Positions 1 to 10,549 of a DNA stretch of 64,000 nucleotides are shown here, one piece after another. A model generated the notes under the pieces. That model was not told the origin of the DNA. It worked only from the letters and a program-made list of their open reading frames with translations, and did no database searches. A program made the translations under genes and the position numbers. This DNA is from Calliopum simillimum (lineage: Eukaryota > Arthropoda > Insecta > Diptera > Lauxaniidae): positions 18,195,329 to 18,259,328 of the forward strand of contig OX638369.1 in assembly GCA_951812925.1 (NCBI GenBank), read 5' to 3'. Each line of letters begins with the position of its first letter. Positions within the stretch are counted from its first letter, which is position 1.

Positions 1-284
1 TCTTCTTCGGATCTAATGGTATCTATTAGTTCATTATTTACTTCTGCATCATCTGCAAAGGTGAAATACCGAAAAAGTTGAACAGAAACAACTCCATTTT
101 GATATATGCAGTCGAGCTGTGGTTTTAAAGTGTGTCAATCAACAAAATAGATATTATACATGTGTTCACTTCGAATCGGCTAAATTGTATTGCATTTTCA
201 TTAAAATTGTGTCAATTTTTTTCTGTTCCATCCTGAATAAAAAATAATTACTAAAATAAGTAACTTCTATTGTTTTCACAACTC
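1..284. other. AT-rich sequence, no gene seen
   Basis: No coding region or recognisable element is visible. By position it would be the start of intron 1 of the TEP copy whose promoter remnant lies at 359-393, but no exon can be identified here. Confidence 0.4.
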
Positions 285-302
285 CTAAAAATTTTCTAAC
301 AT
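285..302 (-). pseudogene. Decayed TEP exon 1 (signal-peptide exon) remnant
   Basis: Reading leftwards from an ATG at 300-302 gives MLENF and then a stop. The intact first exons at 57887-57957 and 48472-48542 begin MLRNF. The ATG lies 89 bases downstream of the promoter copy at 359-393, against 97 and 100 bases in the intact genes. The match is short, so the call rests mainly on position relative to the conserved promoter. It suggests a further, damaged TEP copy running off the left edge. Confidence 0.4.
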
Positions 303-358
303 TCGAAAAATAAATGCTTTTTTTTAGTAACTAAAATTTTTCTATGTTATAAAATCTA

Positions 359-393
359 ACATCCAATCAAGCAGACAGTTGAGATGGTACTGA
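359..393 (-). promoter_or_regulatory. TEP-type core promoter (Inr + DPE), remnant copy
   Basis: This block is nearly identical to those upstream of TEP genes 1 and 2. On the minus strand it has an initiator TCAGT with the A at 391 and a DPE-like GGATGT exactly at +28 to +33 (359-364). No TATA box is evident. Because the three copies are conserved while surrounding DNA differs, this is likely the core promoter plus early 5' UTR. Confidence 0.45.
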
Positions 394-418
394 TTGAGAT
401 TATTTCTCAAACAGCATC

Positions 419-1020
419 TTAAGATTTCTTTAAGAAACTAAAAAACATAAATGTTATTTTCTGAGAAGCTTTTTGACCATTTGTTTCTATTTGCATTATG
501 AAATAATAATACCTTTAGTCAATTTTTCCCAACATTTTGTAATTTATTTGTTGACTTCTTCTGGGGTTTTTTATTCATGATTCAAACAACAAGTTTCTCT
601 ATAATCTCATTTGAATAGGCTTAACAGTTGCAAAACCAGATAACTCTCATGAAAACTGAGATTATTGTGTCATCGAACTCGAAATGGCGTCAGCCAGAAT
701 TATAAGTTGGTGTCAAGAATCAAGATCACTGGAAACCTTCAAAAATCAATCTTTAAAATACGTTGCTATAATTAGGTAAAAACGGAGGTATTGCATTTGC
801 AAAACAACCTTTAAATAGTGGAGTTCAGTAGAAACACTTAGGGTATTCCTTATAAAGTGTAACAGCCTCGAAAATCTAGTAAAATTGTCAAAATTCGTAT
901 TGATTTGATACGTATACCGAGCTTGCAAAGTTTTCGAGGCATTTGCATGGTATATAGGATACCCTCACTATTGTTACTAAGCATTTAGTAATAATAAAGC
1001 AAGGCTCTTGAAATTTATGG
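419..1020. other. Upstream AT-rich DNA, nothing recognised
   Basis: Only short spurious reading frames occur. No element ends or repeats were recognised. Confidence 0.4.
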
Positions 1021-1541
1021 TACAGATGTTTTTATACCCTACATTCAGAGTATATTCACTTTGTCCTTCCGTTTGTAACGCAGAGAAAGAGACGTGACAG
1101 ATATGGAAAAGTATATATACTCTTGATCAGCATCACCTCCTGAGTCGATATACACGGTAATAAATTTCGGTTTGATTTTTCAACTTAAAAAGTTGGTATA
1201 TTTATCCAACTTAATTCGGTTAAATTTTTCAACTTAAGAGTTTAAATTTGTGTCAACTCTGTGGGTTGATTTTTTTTACTTAAAAAGTTGAAAGAGGTCA
1301 ACTAAAAGGTTGAAAATTTGTACTAAAAAAGTTAAAAACTGTCAACCCTATAGGATGAAAAAATGTAGTTAATGAGCTCAGAGTTCGTTTATCGAAACCG
1401 ATGAAAAACTGTATTTTCGAATATATAAATCCACAAAAAAAAAAAAAATTTCACGAATGGTTTGCGTTAGGAGCAAACCAAAGGTCGCCTCATTGACGCA
1501 TTTGCCAATATTGTGAACAACTTTTAAGCATACTATATATA
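1021..1541. repeat. Dispersed dipteran repeat, left part
   Basis: It contains a motif series familiar from dispersed fly repeats (a 'ttataccct' box, 'ccttccgtttgtaac', 'tatatatactcttgatcagc'), followed by runs built on 'ttcaactt/aagttgaa'. The sequence CACGGTAATAAAT at 1153-1165 is repeated in inverse form at 5712-5724, with further 'ttcaactt'-rich sequence inside both. That suggests one older element now split by the insertions between 1542 and 5517. The family is not certain (Helentron/DINE-1-like is one possibility). Confidence 0.4.
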
Positions 1542-2386
1542 TCTTCTCTTCTTATAAGAGATAAAATTGTATGTACTTATGTACCTATGTACTTATTCAT
1601 GTAATTAAGTTTGGATCGGGCAAAACTTTTTCTCAAAAACGGCCACAGCGATTTGAATGAAACTTCGGATAATGTTAGATATTAACATACAAAGAAGAAT
1701 GAGCAAGGTTTGAACTTTGCAAGTTCTCACCAAGGGGCGTGGCACCGCCCAAAATTTTGAATTTGATTTGGTCATAACTCGCAAACCATATAAGGTATTT
1801 GAATAAAATTTGGGAAGCGAGTACTGCTTAATTATGCCTTAAAATAAACGAAAAATGGGCGTGATCGAATAAGTTTCACGCCCACTTTTTACCCCTTTAA
1901 AATTTTGATTCAATATTACTCGAAAACGACTACAACAATTTTGATGAAAGGTGTGGCACCGCCCACAAAAATATAATACGGTATAAAAAGAAAACTAATG
2001 AAGCAATCATTCTAAATTAATTGTGGAAAGCCTCCTTGCTATAAAACATCTCTGATCTGAATCGGATTAAAATATCGCCGTTGCGCGTGGAACCTCCCAC
2101 ACAAGCAAAATACGTTAAGTGTTATTTTTCGCAAATGTTACAAGGTATTTGAATGAAATTTGGTTTGTAGATACTGTTTAATAATACCTTGTAATAAACG
2201 AAAAGTGGGAAGCGAGTACTGCTTAATAATGCCTTGAAATAGAAGAAAAGTGGGCGGGATCGAATAAGTGGCACGCCCACTTTTTAACCCTTGAAAGTTT
2301 TGATTCAATATTACTCGAGAACGACTACAACAATTTTAATGAAAATTTAAGAGACTGTACCTCTGAAAACAAGGATTAATATGTAA

Positions 2387-4161
2387 GTACCTGGAGACCG
2401 ATCCCTGCTCGGTCAACAATCTAATCATATTATTTTAGTCGATGTTATTATTCATAGCTATTTTTTGTGATGGAATTCGTACCTTTTCACCTCCAATGTT
2501 AATGCTTTCAAAATGATAAATTAACCGATGAGAATAATAACAAGAAAAATTTGGAAAGTGTGGAATGATATAGAAAAATATCAAAAAATTAAAGAAATGG
2601 GATATGGCAGGCATCCAAAATATTTCGTCTATTGTATGGGGGCTAAAATATCTTATCTTCAAAAGATCTTACCTCGGAAAGTAAAAGACCTATTGGAAAA
2701 GTTCGCAAGGATGTTTTGATAAGGAAGAGTGTGGCTATTCATTAATAAAAAAGGATTTCACCTTTTCTTGTAGACACGCAGTTAAGACTGAACACAGCGT
2801 TTTCTGCAACTTCAAGCAAAGATATTTCAAAATCCTGCAGGTATAATGGCAGTTATGCTGATGAAGACGGATTAAGCGTCAAAAAGTACATAAGACTGCA
2901 TATTAAAAATAAAAAGTTCATTCCATTTTTTTTTGTGCCTGAGTTACTAACTAAAATTTTTATTTTGGTAAAAAGTGGTCGTGGCAATTGTTGAACAAAT
3001 CCCACTTTTTGTTATGCTTTAAGTTCTCAGGATCCAGATCCGCATACCAAATTTCATCAAAATACGTTGTAGCATTTGTGAGAAATAGCATTTTATTTGT
3101 TTTACTTGTATGGGAGGTTCCACGCGCACCGACGATATTTTGCCCATTTTCAGGTCGTAAGTGCCTAATAAAAAGGAGACTCCTTTACAGTTTAATTTAC
3201 GAAGATAGCTTTAGTAGTTTTTTTTTTCTAGCGTATTATACTTTTGTGGGCGGTGCCACGCCTTTCAATAAGTTTTTCTAATAAAGTGGCATATCACATA
3301 TTATTCCTTGTTTTTAAGGGTAACATCTCTTAAATTTTCATTAAAATTATTGGAGTCGTTTTCGAGTAATATTAAATCAAAATTTTCAACGGTTAAAAAG
3401 TAGGCGTGGTACTTCTTCGATACCACCCACTTTTCGGTTACTACAAGGCATTGATAAGCAGTACCTACATACCAAATTTTATTAAAATATCTTGTAACAT
3501 TTGCGAGATATAGCATTTTACGTACTTTGCTTGAATGGGAGGTTCCACGCGCAACGGCGATATTTCGCCAACTTTCAGATCAGAGATGCCCTATAGCAAT
3601 TAGGCTCCTCACAGTTAACTTCAGAATGTTTGCTTTATTAGTTTTCTTGTCATACCGTTTTATATTTTTGTGGGCGGTGCCACGCCCTTCAACGAGTTTT
3701 CCCAATATAACGGCGTATCACATATTAATTCTAGTTTGCAGAGGTAACATCTCCTAAATTTTCATTAAAATTGTTTGAGCCGTTTTCGAGTAATATTGAA
3801 TCAAATTTTTTAAAAGCTAAAAAGTGGGCGTGGCACTTTTTCGATCCCGCCTCCTTTTTGTATGTTACAATGTATTAGTAATCCGTACCCGTTCACCAAA
3901 TTTCATACAAATACCTTGTATGGTTTGCGAGTTATGACTAAATCAAATTTAAAATTTAAGGCTGTGCCACGCCCTCTGATGAGCATTTACAAAGTTCAAA
4001 CCTAGCTCATTTTTCATTGTATGCTAATATCTAACATTATTTCAAGTTTCATTAAAATCGCTGCAGCCGTTTTCGAGAAAAAATATTGGCACAGAAATAA
4101 GTACAAAAAAACAAAAAAACAAACATATACGTACAATTTTAGCTCGTATAAGAAGAGAAAA
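2387..4161 (-). mobile_element. Helitron-like element H2, nested in H1
   Basis: Read on the minus strand it ends with the hairpin GACCGA-GCAGGGA-TCGGTC followed by TCCAGGTAC, and starts near 4161 with a slightly changed TTTTCTCTTCTTATA. Flanking bases 'gtaA' and 'Tatgccg' rejoin to the H1 sequence, so it inserted between A and T without a clear target duplication. It contains two to three ~425-base internal repeats and no transposition gene. Confidence 0.7.
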
Positions 4162-4331
4162 TATGCCGTTATAATAAAAAAAAGTCGAGAAGGGCGTGGC
4201 ACCACCCACAAAAATATAAAACGCTTTAAAAAGAAAACTACTAAAGAAATCGTTCTAAATTTAACTGTAGGGAGTCTACTTGCTATTAGGCACCTACAAT
4301 CTAAAAGTGGGCAAAATATCGCCGGTGCGCG

Positions 4332-4873
4332 AATTATATAATTTGACCTATCGACTAAGCCAATTATATGTTTTGTGTTTGATGAATGTTTTTTATATTT
4401 TCACTATTCACTTTAAAAGATACACAAACTTTGGTTTTTAAATATTTAATTATTTTTATTTTTAATCTTTAGATTATTATTATTATTATTTAGAAGAACT
4501 GTCTTCTTCGACTGACAAAAGTATTCTCTCTTTATTTTCTAATGAAGAAAATATTTATACAAAATTATCTTAAAACTAAATAAGTTCTTAATTATAGGTT
4601 TTTCCTTAAAACTAAATAAATACCTAGAATAATACATTTGTAACAATAAAACTTTATTGCGGTCGATATTATAAAATGGAATCCTAAGATATATTTATTA
4701 CGGTTGGTGTTATAAAAACATCCCTTGCATCTTAAGTGCACATTCTTATTCTTACGAAACAGCTGTTACTTTTAGTAACAACAGATACTGAGAATTAGTT
4801 AAATAGTAATTAATCTACAATTAGTTTGTAATTAATGTTTAGGACTAAGTGAGGGTTAGGTCGGGACGTAACT
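4332..4873 (-). mobile_element. Solo LTR, errantivirus/gypsy type
   Basis: A 542-base block is flanked by the direct repeat CGCG (4328-4331 and 4874-4877). The uninterrupted H-family sequence reads 'gcgcgtggaacctcc', so CGCG is a 4-base target duplication. On the minus strand the block begins AGTTAC and ends ATAATT, as in many gypsy/17.6-type LTRs, and contains AATAAA signals. No internal region remains, which fits LTR-LTR recombination. Confidence 0.65.
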
Positions 4874-5724
4874 CGCGTGGAACCTCCCATACAAGTAAAA
4901 CACATTAAATGCTATTCCTCGCAAATGGTACAACTTATTTTGATTAAATTTGGTAAGAGGGTCTGAATCATGAGTATCTAAAGCATTACGAAAAGTGGGC
5001 GTTGTTCAATAATCGCCACGCTCACTTTTTACCAAAATAAAAAATTTTAGTTAATAACTCAGGCGCAAAAAAAAAATGGAGTGAACTCTCTATGTCTTTT
5101 GTACTTTTCGACGCTGAGTCCATCTTCATCAGCAGAACTGTCAGTATAACTTAAGTATTTTGAAATATCCTTGCTTGAAGCTGAAGAAAACGCTGTGTTC
5201 AGTCTTACAGCGTAGCTACAAAAAAAAAAAGGGATATAAAAATATACTTTCGGATTTTTCCAATAGGTCTCTTACTTTTCGATACATAAACCAAAAATTT
5301 TGGGTGCGTGACATATCCCATTTATTTATTTTAGGTAGAATGCCCCAAAAAAAAATGCTAAGTTTTTGATATTTTCTATACCAATCGAAACTTTGCGAGT
5401 TTTTTCTTATTATTATTCTCATCGGTTAATATATCAATTTGAAAGCATGACCATACGAGTATCATAACAAAAAAAGCTATGAATAAAAACATCGACTAAA
5501 ATAATAAGATCAGATTGCATAGACTGGTTGCGAATCACAGTGACATAAAATTACAACAACCAAAAATTTCATGGAAATCAACTGCGCAAAGTTGAAAAAA
5601 TCAACAAATAAGTTGAATTACTTAGAATAAATAAACTATAATAGTTGATTTTCATAACAAATTAAATTTTCAACACTAAAATTCCGTAAAAAGTTGAAAA
5701 TTGAAACCCATATTTATTACCGTG

Positions 5725-5949
5725 AAGCCATGTCCGTCTGTCTGGCTGGCTTTGTGAAAACTAAGCAACATAATTCAATGAAACTTGGCATTCTGTCTCC
5801 GTCGTTAAAGTTAGCTCGAGAGATTGAAAATGAGCGAAATCGGTCAACGGACACGCCTACCGCCTATGCAAAAAATATATTCAAAATGCAATAATAAGAG
5901 CATTATTTGCAATAACAAAAGCAAAATTCAAATAAATACTAGAGATAGT
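5725..5949. repeat. Dispersed dipteran repeat, right part
   Basis: It begins with 'catgtccgtctgtctggctggc', typical of short interspersed fly repeats, followed by 'aatgaaacttggcattctgtc'. It resumes the repeat begun at 1021. No coding content. Confidence 0.35.
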
Positions 5950-6450
5950 AAGTACAAGCTCTGAGCAAAAACTAGGCAAATTCGGACTAGAGGGCGTGGC
6001 ACCTCCCATATAAACAAAAGTTTCAAAATGTTAAACTAAGAGTTTTTTTTTGGTAACCCAACCAAATTGCACTCAAACACTAAGATTAAAAAGCGCAAGC
6101 TCTGAGAAAAAACTAAGCGAACTCGAACAATAAGGCTGGCACCTCTCATATAAGCAAAAGTTTCAAAATGATATATCGAATGTGTTTTTTGAGATATCCC
6201 AACCAAATTTCACCCAACCACTAAAAACATTAATTGCAAACTCTGAGCAAAAAGTAGGCTAAGTAGGACTAGAGGGCGTAGCACCTCCGATATAAACGAA
6301 AATTTCAAAATGCTATAATGAAAGATTTTTTTAAGCAAACCCAACCGAATTGCACTCAAACACTCAGAACAGTAAATTCATGCTCTACGCAAAATCCAGA
6401 TTAACTCGGTGACTAGGGCGTGGCACTTCCCATATAAGCAATTTAATCTT
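5950..6450. repeat. ~140-base tandem repeat, about 4 copies
   Basis: Units start with 'ctctgagcaaaaactagg'-like sequence near 5959, 6099, 6239 and 6382. Each carries a 'gggcgtggcacctccca' box and an 'acccaaccaaattgcactc' box. This resembles the internal arrays of Helitron/DINE-like elements. Confidence 0.6.
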
Positions 6451-6949
6451 ATACTCTTCTAGGAGTTACGGAAGAATAAAACAATTTATTTTAATGAAAA
6501 CTTGTGTGTACAAGAATATTGCATAGTATTTATTAACTAAGTGTTTAATAATATATTTAAAATGCAGTGTTACCCTACAGTAGGGTATTAGGTTTATGGC
6601 CAGGCCAAAGATAAGGGTAGTATCTTTGGCCTGGCCAAAAAATATTAAATAAAAATATTAAAATAATAAAAATCTGTGAATATGAACAAAATCCGCCGAC
6701 GGTCACGCCTATCTTCCATGCAGAGTACGGGCGTGGTCGGAATTTTTTTCAAAATGGGTATCAATTTCCATTAACTTGCTGATTTTCAAAATGTTAATAT
6801 AGAAAAAAGCTCAGAATTTTTTAGTTTTCAAGTTATGGGATACTTACGAAAATCAACTTAATAAAAAGTATATTTTGTTTGTTTGTGTATTTGTCCCTTA
6901 TTGACTCTGAAACCATTTATAAAGAAGTTGTTTAGTACAAAAAAAGACT
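6451..6949. other. AT-rich spacer between two tandem arrays
   Basis: It contains a short inverted repeat around 6600-6640 (a 'ggccaggccaaagata' arm and its complement 'tatctttggcctggcc'), able to form a hairpin. No gene was seen. Confidence 0.4.
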
Positions 6950-7400
6950 AACTTATGGGCTAAAAAAGTTGGCAATGCCACGCCTCCCAAAAACTTAACT
7001 AATCATATCTCCTAAACTCTTTGTCACGGATAAATGAGATTTGTTAAATATGTAAAGAACACGAAGACAAATAATGTTCACTGGAAAAATGGGCGGTACC
7101 ACGCCCTCAAAAAAATAAATTCATAATTTTTCTGACAATATCTGACGCACATAGATATGATTAGATACATATGCTCCTCAGACAATTAGAACAAATAATT
7201 CTCACTAGAAAAGTAGGCGGTGTCACTCCCCTCTGAATGCTGATTCATCATATCTTAGAAAGTGCTATACGCAGATAGACAAAATCTAGTACATATGCAA
7301 AGGGCATTTGGAGAAATAATTTTCAATGAAAAAATGGGCGATGCCACGCCCTACGAAAATAAAATATGCCATATTACTGACACCACTTGATGCAAATTAT
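6950..7400. repeat. ~122-base tandem repeat, about 4 copies
   Basis: Successive units are marked by 'gggcggtaccacgccc' variants near 6969, 7085, 7214 and 7336, separated by AT-rich 'catatcttctgac'-like sequence. It is probably part of the same dispersed repeat as 5725-6450. Confidence 0.55.
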
Positions 7401-7567
7401 AAGATTTGGTAAAATGCTTCGCTATGGTATGTCAAAGTAAAGAGAGGCCAATGTCTATCACATAAGGTTGCGAAGCATCTGAGTGGTGATAGAAGAGGTC
7501 TGGACTAACAAAAAATTCCACCTGAGAGGGGTGTAAAATGTACCCCAGAAGAGTTATCTATTCTCAC

Positions 7568-8375
7568 CTTAATAACAATAGTCATTGGAGTTTTTAAATG
7601 CTCAGGATGGGTTTTTTGATTTAAAAATAAACTGCACTAAGTCTCCTGGCTAAAAAAAATGGCTTATCCATCTGGATACACACCAATGGATTGTAGTTCT
7701 CAAAATTTAAATTTGCAGAATTTTCAAATAAAATACCGGAAACTCCTCTTACTGATAAGCGATAGTCATCTTGCTCTAGCCTTGACATTTCCAACTCAAC
7801 ATTTTCCGTAGACATTGGCAGTATACTGACAGTTTTTGATATTTTATATCAAGGGTGTCAGCGTAGAAGAAAAGTGAGCCAATTTTGGCTCGCCTACAAA
7901 AACAAGAATAATTAAATAATTTTTTAAATTTCTGAGAACTACAACGCACACGAAAAATGTTTGTTGTTTTTTTTGAGCTCGTCAAAATTCGCGGAATTAA
8001 AATATTTATGAAAAAATGTTTTTGTTGCTTCGCATAAAAAAAAACAACAAACATTTTTCGTGTGTGTTGTAGTTCTCAGAAATTTAAAAAATTATTGAAA
8101 TATTGTTGTTGTTGCAAACGAGCCACCAAAAAAACAACAAAAACTAGGTTTTGTGATTGTTGTAGTTCGAGGAATTTGAAGTTGTTGTAAAAGCGAAAAT
8201 TTTGCGCTGATTGCGCTTGGCTCAGTGATTTGAAAACGCTGACACCCTTGTTTTATATGTCGAACTGTATACAGCAACTTCAATTTCACAAGGCTCTTCA
8301 GCCTGATGCACAGTTATGGCTACATTGTAATTAAAATATGGGTGTAATGTTCCAGGCGCAATGACGGTATAGATG
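7568..8375 (-). pseudogene. Isolated, broken TEP exon 2
   Basis: It is homologous to exon 2 of TEP genes 1 and 2 (macroglobulin domains MG1-MG2). The splice acceptor at 8376-8377 and donor at 7566-7567 are both still recognisable. A 401-base hAT-type MITE with an 8-base target duplication splits it. After removing these, 399 bases remain against 406 in the intact exons, and the frame is lost after the 'IQMDKP' region. Intron 1 sequence upstream also matches gene 1 as far as the assembly gap. No exons 3-13 follow at lower coordinates. It is a dead fragment of a fourth TEP copy, most like gene 1. Confidence 0.85.
7850..8250. mobile_element. hAT-type MITE (401 bases)
   Basis: It has perfect 15-base terminal inverted repeats CAAGGGTGTCAGCGT and is flanked by the 8-base direct duplication TTTTATAT (7842-7849 and 8251-8258). 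The intact paralogous exon has this site once (57219-57226). Inside is a second inverted repeat of about 60 bases per arm (about 7908-7970 with 8036-8098). No transposase. Confidence 0.85.
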
Positions 8376-8448
8376 CTGAAATAAAAATTATTGCTTAGAT
8401 ACGTGTCTAATTTGACATAAGATATAGAAGATTTTAGTCATAACACAA

Positions 8449-8775
8449 TAGGGGAAGTAATGCGATTGTGGTATAGTTGCATATTTCCGGTCAGAAAACA
8501 TGAAAAAGCAGTGATGTGTTGCTGTCATTCACCAAACAGAATTTTTCCGCTGTCAGTTGTTTTCTGTGCAAATTTTATTCATATTCAATTAAGGTAAGTG
8601 CTAAATATTACTAAATAAGTGTTTAACTTTGTAAATTCACAAAGTTTCCCATTTTATTTTTATAATTTTGTTGTTTCTAAAAATCGGCCAATGTGGTATA
8701 GTGGAGTTGGTTATATGGTATAAGTGTACCACATTACCTGACCACTTTTCAAGTATATGTTTTTCTGATATTACT
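8449..8775. mobile_element. DNA element A, left part (copy in the dead TEP intron)
   Basis: It begins 'taggggaagtaatgcgattg' directly after 'aacacaa' of TEP intron 1. It matches 41656-41811 plus 46401-46590 in gene 1, but without the LTR retrotransposon found there, so it shows the empty site. It is cut by the assembly gap. Confidence 0.65.
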
Positions 8776-8975
8776 NNNNNNNNNNNNNNNNNNNNNNNNN
8801 NNNNNNNNNNNNNNNNNNNNNNNNNNNNNNNNNNNNNNNNNNNNNNNNNNNNNNNNNNNNNNNNNNNNNNNNNNNNNNNNNNNNNNNNNNNNNNNNNNNN
8901 NNNNNNNNNNNNNNNNNNNNNNNNNNNNNNNNNNNNNNNNNNNNNNNNNNNNNNNNNNNNNNNNNNNNNNNNNNN
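8776..8975. other. Assembly gap (200 N)
   Basis: Exactly 200 undetermined bases. The sequences on the two sides belong to different repeats, so the join is not guaranteed. Confidence 0.99.
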
Positions 8976-9490
8976 CTTAACGGTTATTCAAGAATATTTT
9001 TAAGGTCATGAGCCGTTTGAAAAAAAAAATTTTTGTACGGTATATAGAAAATTAAATTATCTTTCAAACGGCATTTTAATTTTGTTTATACAACTTCTCA
9101 TTGAAGAGTTATTGCAATTTAAAAAGTAAGATATTTTAATATGAACTCATAGGTAGTATTTCATATCATAACTGTTAACAACTTTTTAAATTGGGGTGAT
9201 CTCCTAAACTAGAAGTTGTACGCAAATACTTTTAACGTACTTTTGTAGGAAATTTTTTGTGCTACAAAATTGGAGACCAACATTTTTCTGTAAAAGTTAG
9301 CATTAGCGAGATATTTGCAAAAAACTGATTTTAGCGACCTTTGAGCCTTAATAACTTTTTATGCGCACACGACTTTGCAATGGACTTTTCACAGTTTGTG
9401 TATCATGCATAAATAAAGACAATTCCGGTGAAAAATTTTCACTGGGAATTTTTTCGCAGAAAATGTCTTATTTTCCTGGGCTATTTTGCG
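8976..9490. repeat. Dispersed repeat, inverted copy of 38880-39510
   Basis: About 500 bases match the reverse complement of 38880-39510 almost throughout, including 'ttaacggttattcaagaata' at one end and 'cttattttcctggg' at the other. This copy lacks the TTAA-flanked insertion present at 39124-39251 and shows the single TTAA. No coding content. Confidence 0.75.
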
Positions 9491-10549
9491 ACCAAAAAAA
9501 AAAAAAAAAGAAAGTTCCAAATTTCAATACGAAATTTCCCCCAAATTTTGAACTTTTGACAAAATTTCCCCTAAATATGGAACATTTATATTTTGGTAAC
9601 AAAAAAAAAAAAATTTTCAAAATGAAGTGAATGTTGTTTCAATATATTTTATAAATATAGATATTTTTGTTAACATGCACTATAATGTAATTTTATGTAT
9701 TTTAAAATAAGGTTTTCTTAACATTTACATAAAAGTATCCACTAGATTTCCTTTATAAAATCCCCTGAACAAATCCCCTGATTAATGTATCCCCTAGATT
9801 GCCCCCTAGGCCTTTTAAAATCCCCTAAATCTAGGGGGAAATCCCCTAAGCTGCCAACACTGCTAACTTTGATTCAACCACAAACGATAAAAAAATGTTA
9901 TGCTACGACTACAAATGATTCTAATAGGTTATGCATACTTGGAATTTACGAAAAAATAATACAGTGGGCCCACGATAATATGAACTAATTAAAATCATTT
10001 TTGCGAGATTGTTCATATTAACGAAATACAGTGTGCTTGCGATAATATGAACTTCTATTTTGTTTATATATAAGAAAGGCGCCATGAATTAAAAGAAATA
10101 AATAAAGTTTCAGTAATTTCGAAATAAATATTTTTTTATTTGAAAACTAAAAACAAACTTTACACAGATCCCATATAAACAAGAAGATAAAAAAATAAAT
10201 TTTTATTCCGTTTCAATTTTAAGAAAAATTATGTTCAAATTTTATTGCAGGAAATTTATATTTTGTAGGAAAAGTGCTCATATATTACGTTTTGCTACGA
10301 CTACAAACGATTCTAAAACAAATTGCATAGTTGGATTTTAAGTGAATTCAAACCCCAACAAAAAACATATTTTTGAAGGGCGTTGTAGTTCCGAGAAATT
10401 CTACGCCGACTACGCTTCGCCAAGTTTTTTTGAAACACGTTTGCTTTGTTTCAACTATGTACATACAAACGAAAGCAAAATGTTTTTTCTACGACTAAAA
10501 ACGATTCTTAAGCGAACTGCATACTTGGATTTAAATCAAATTAAAAATT
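9491..10549. other. AT-rich intergenic DNA with low-complexity runs
   Basis: It contains A-runs, a cluster of 'atcccctaaatctaggggga'-type sequence near 9730-9850, and two 'tacgactacaaacgattcta' copies near 10293 and 9903. No gene was recognised. Confidence 0.4.

Larger units (their letters stand above)
1542..5517 (+). mobile_element. Helitron-like element H1, interrupted, 3' end lost
   Basis: It starts with TCTTCTCTTCTTATA, the same 5' end as copies H3 and H4. It carries the family's internal ~425-base repeats marked by the near-palindrome GGGCGTGGCACCGCCC. It is interrupted by an inverted relative (H2, 2387-4161) and by a solo LTR (4332-4873). Homology to the family 3' region resumes at 4874 and continues to about 5517, but the terminal hairpin seen in H2-H4 is missing. 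It codes for nothing, so it is non-autonomous. Confidence 0.65.

Noticed and set aside
3988..4341. Lys-rich 106-residue frame (4021-4341)
   Set aside because: It lies across the H2/H1 junction and is made of the dispersed repeat sequence.
5950..7400. Regular repeats considered as a CRISPR array
   Set aside because: Units are 120-140 bases of eukaryotic AT-rich repeat with no short repeat/unique spacer pattern, and the host is a fly.
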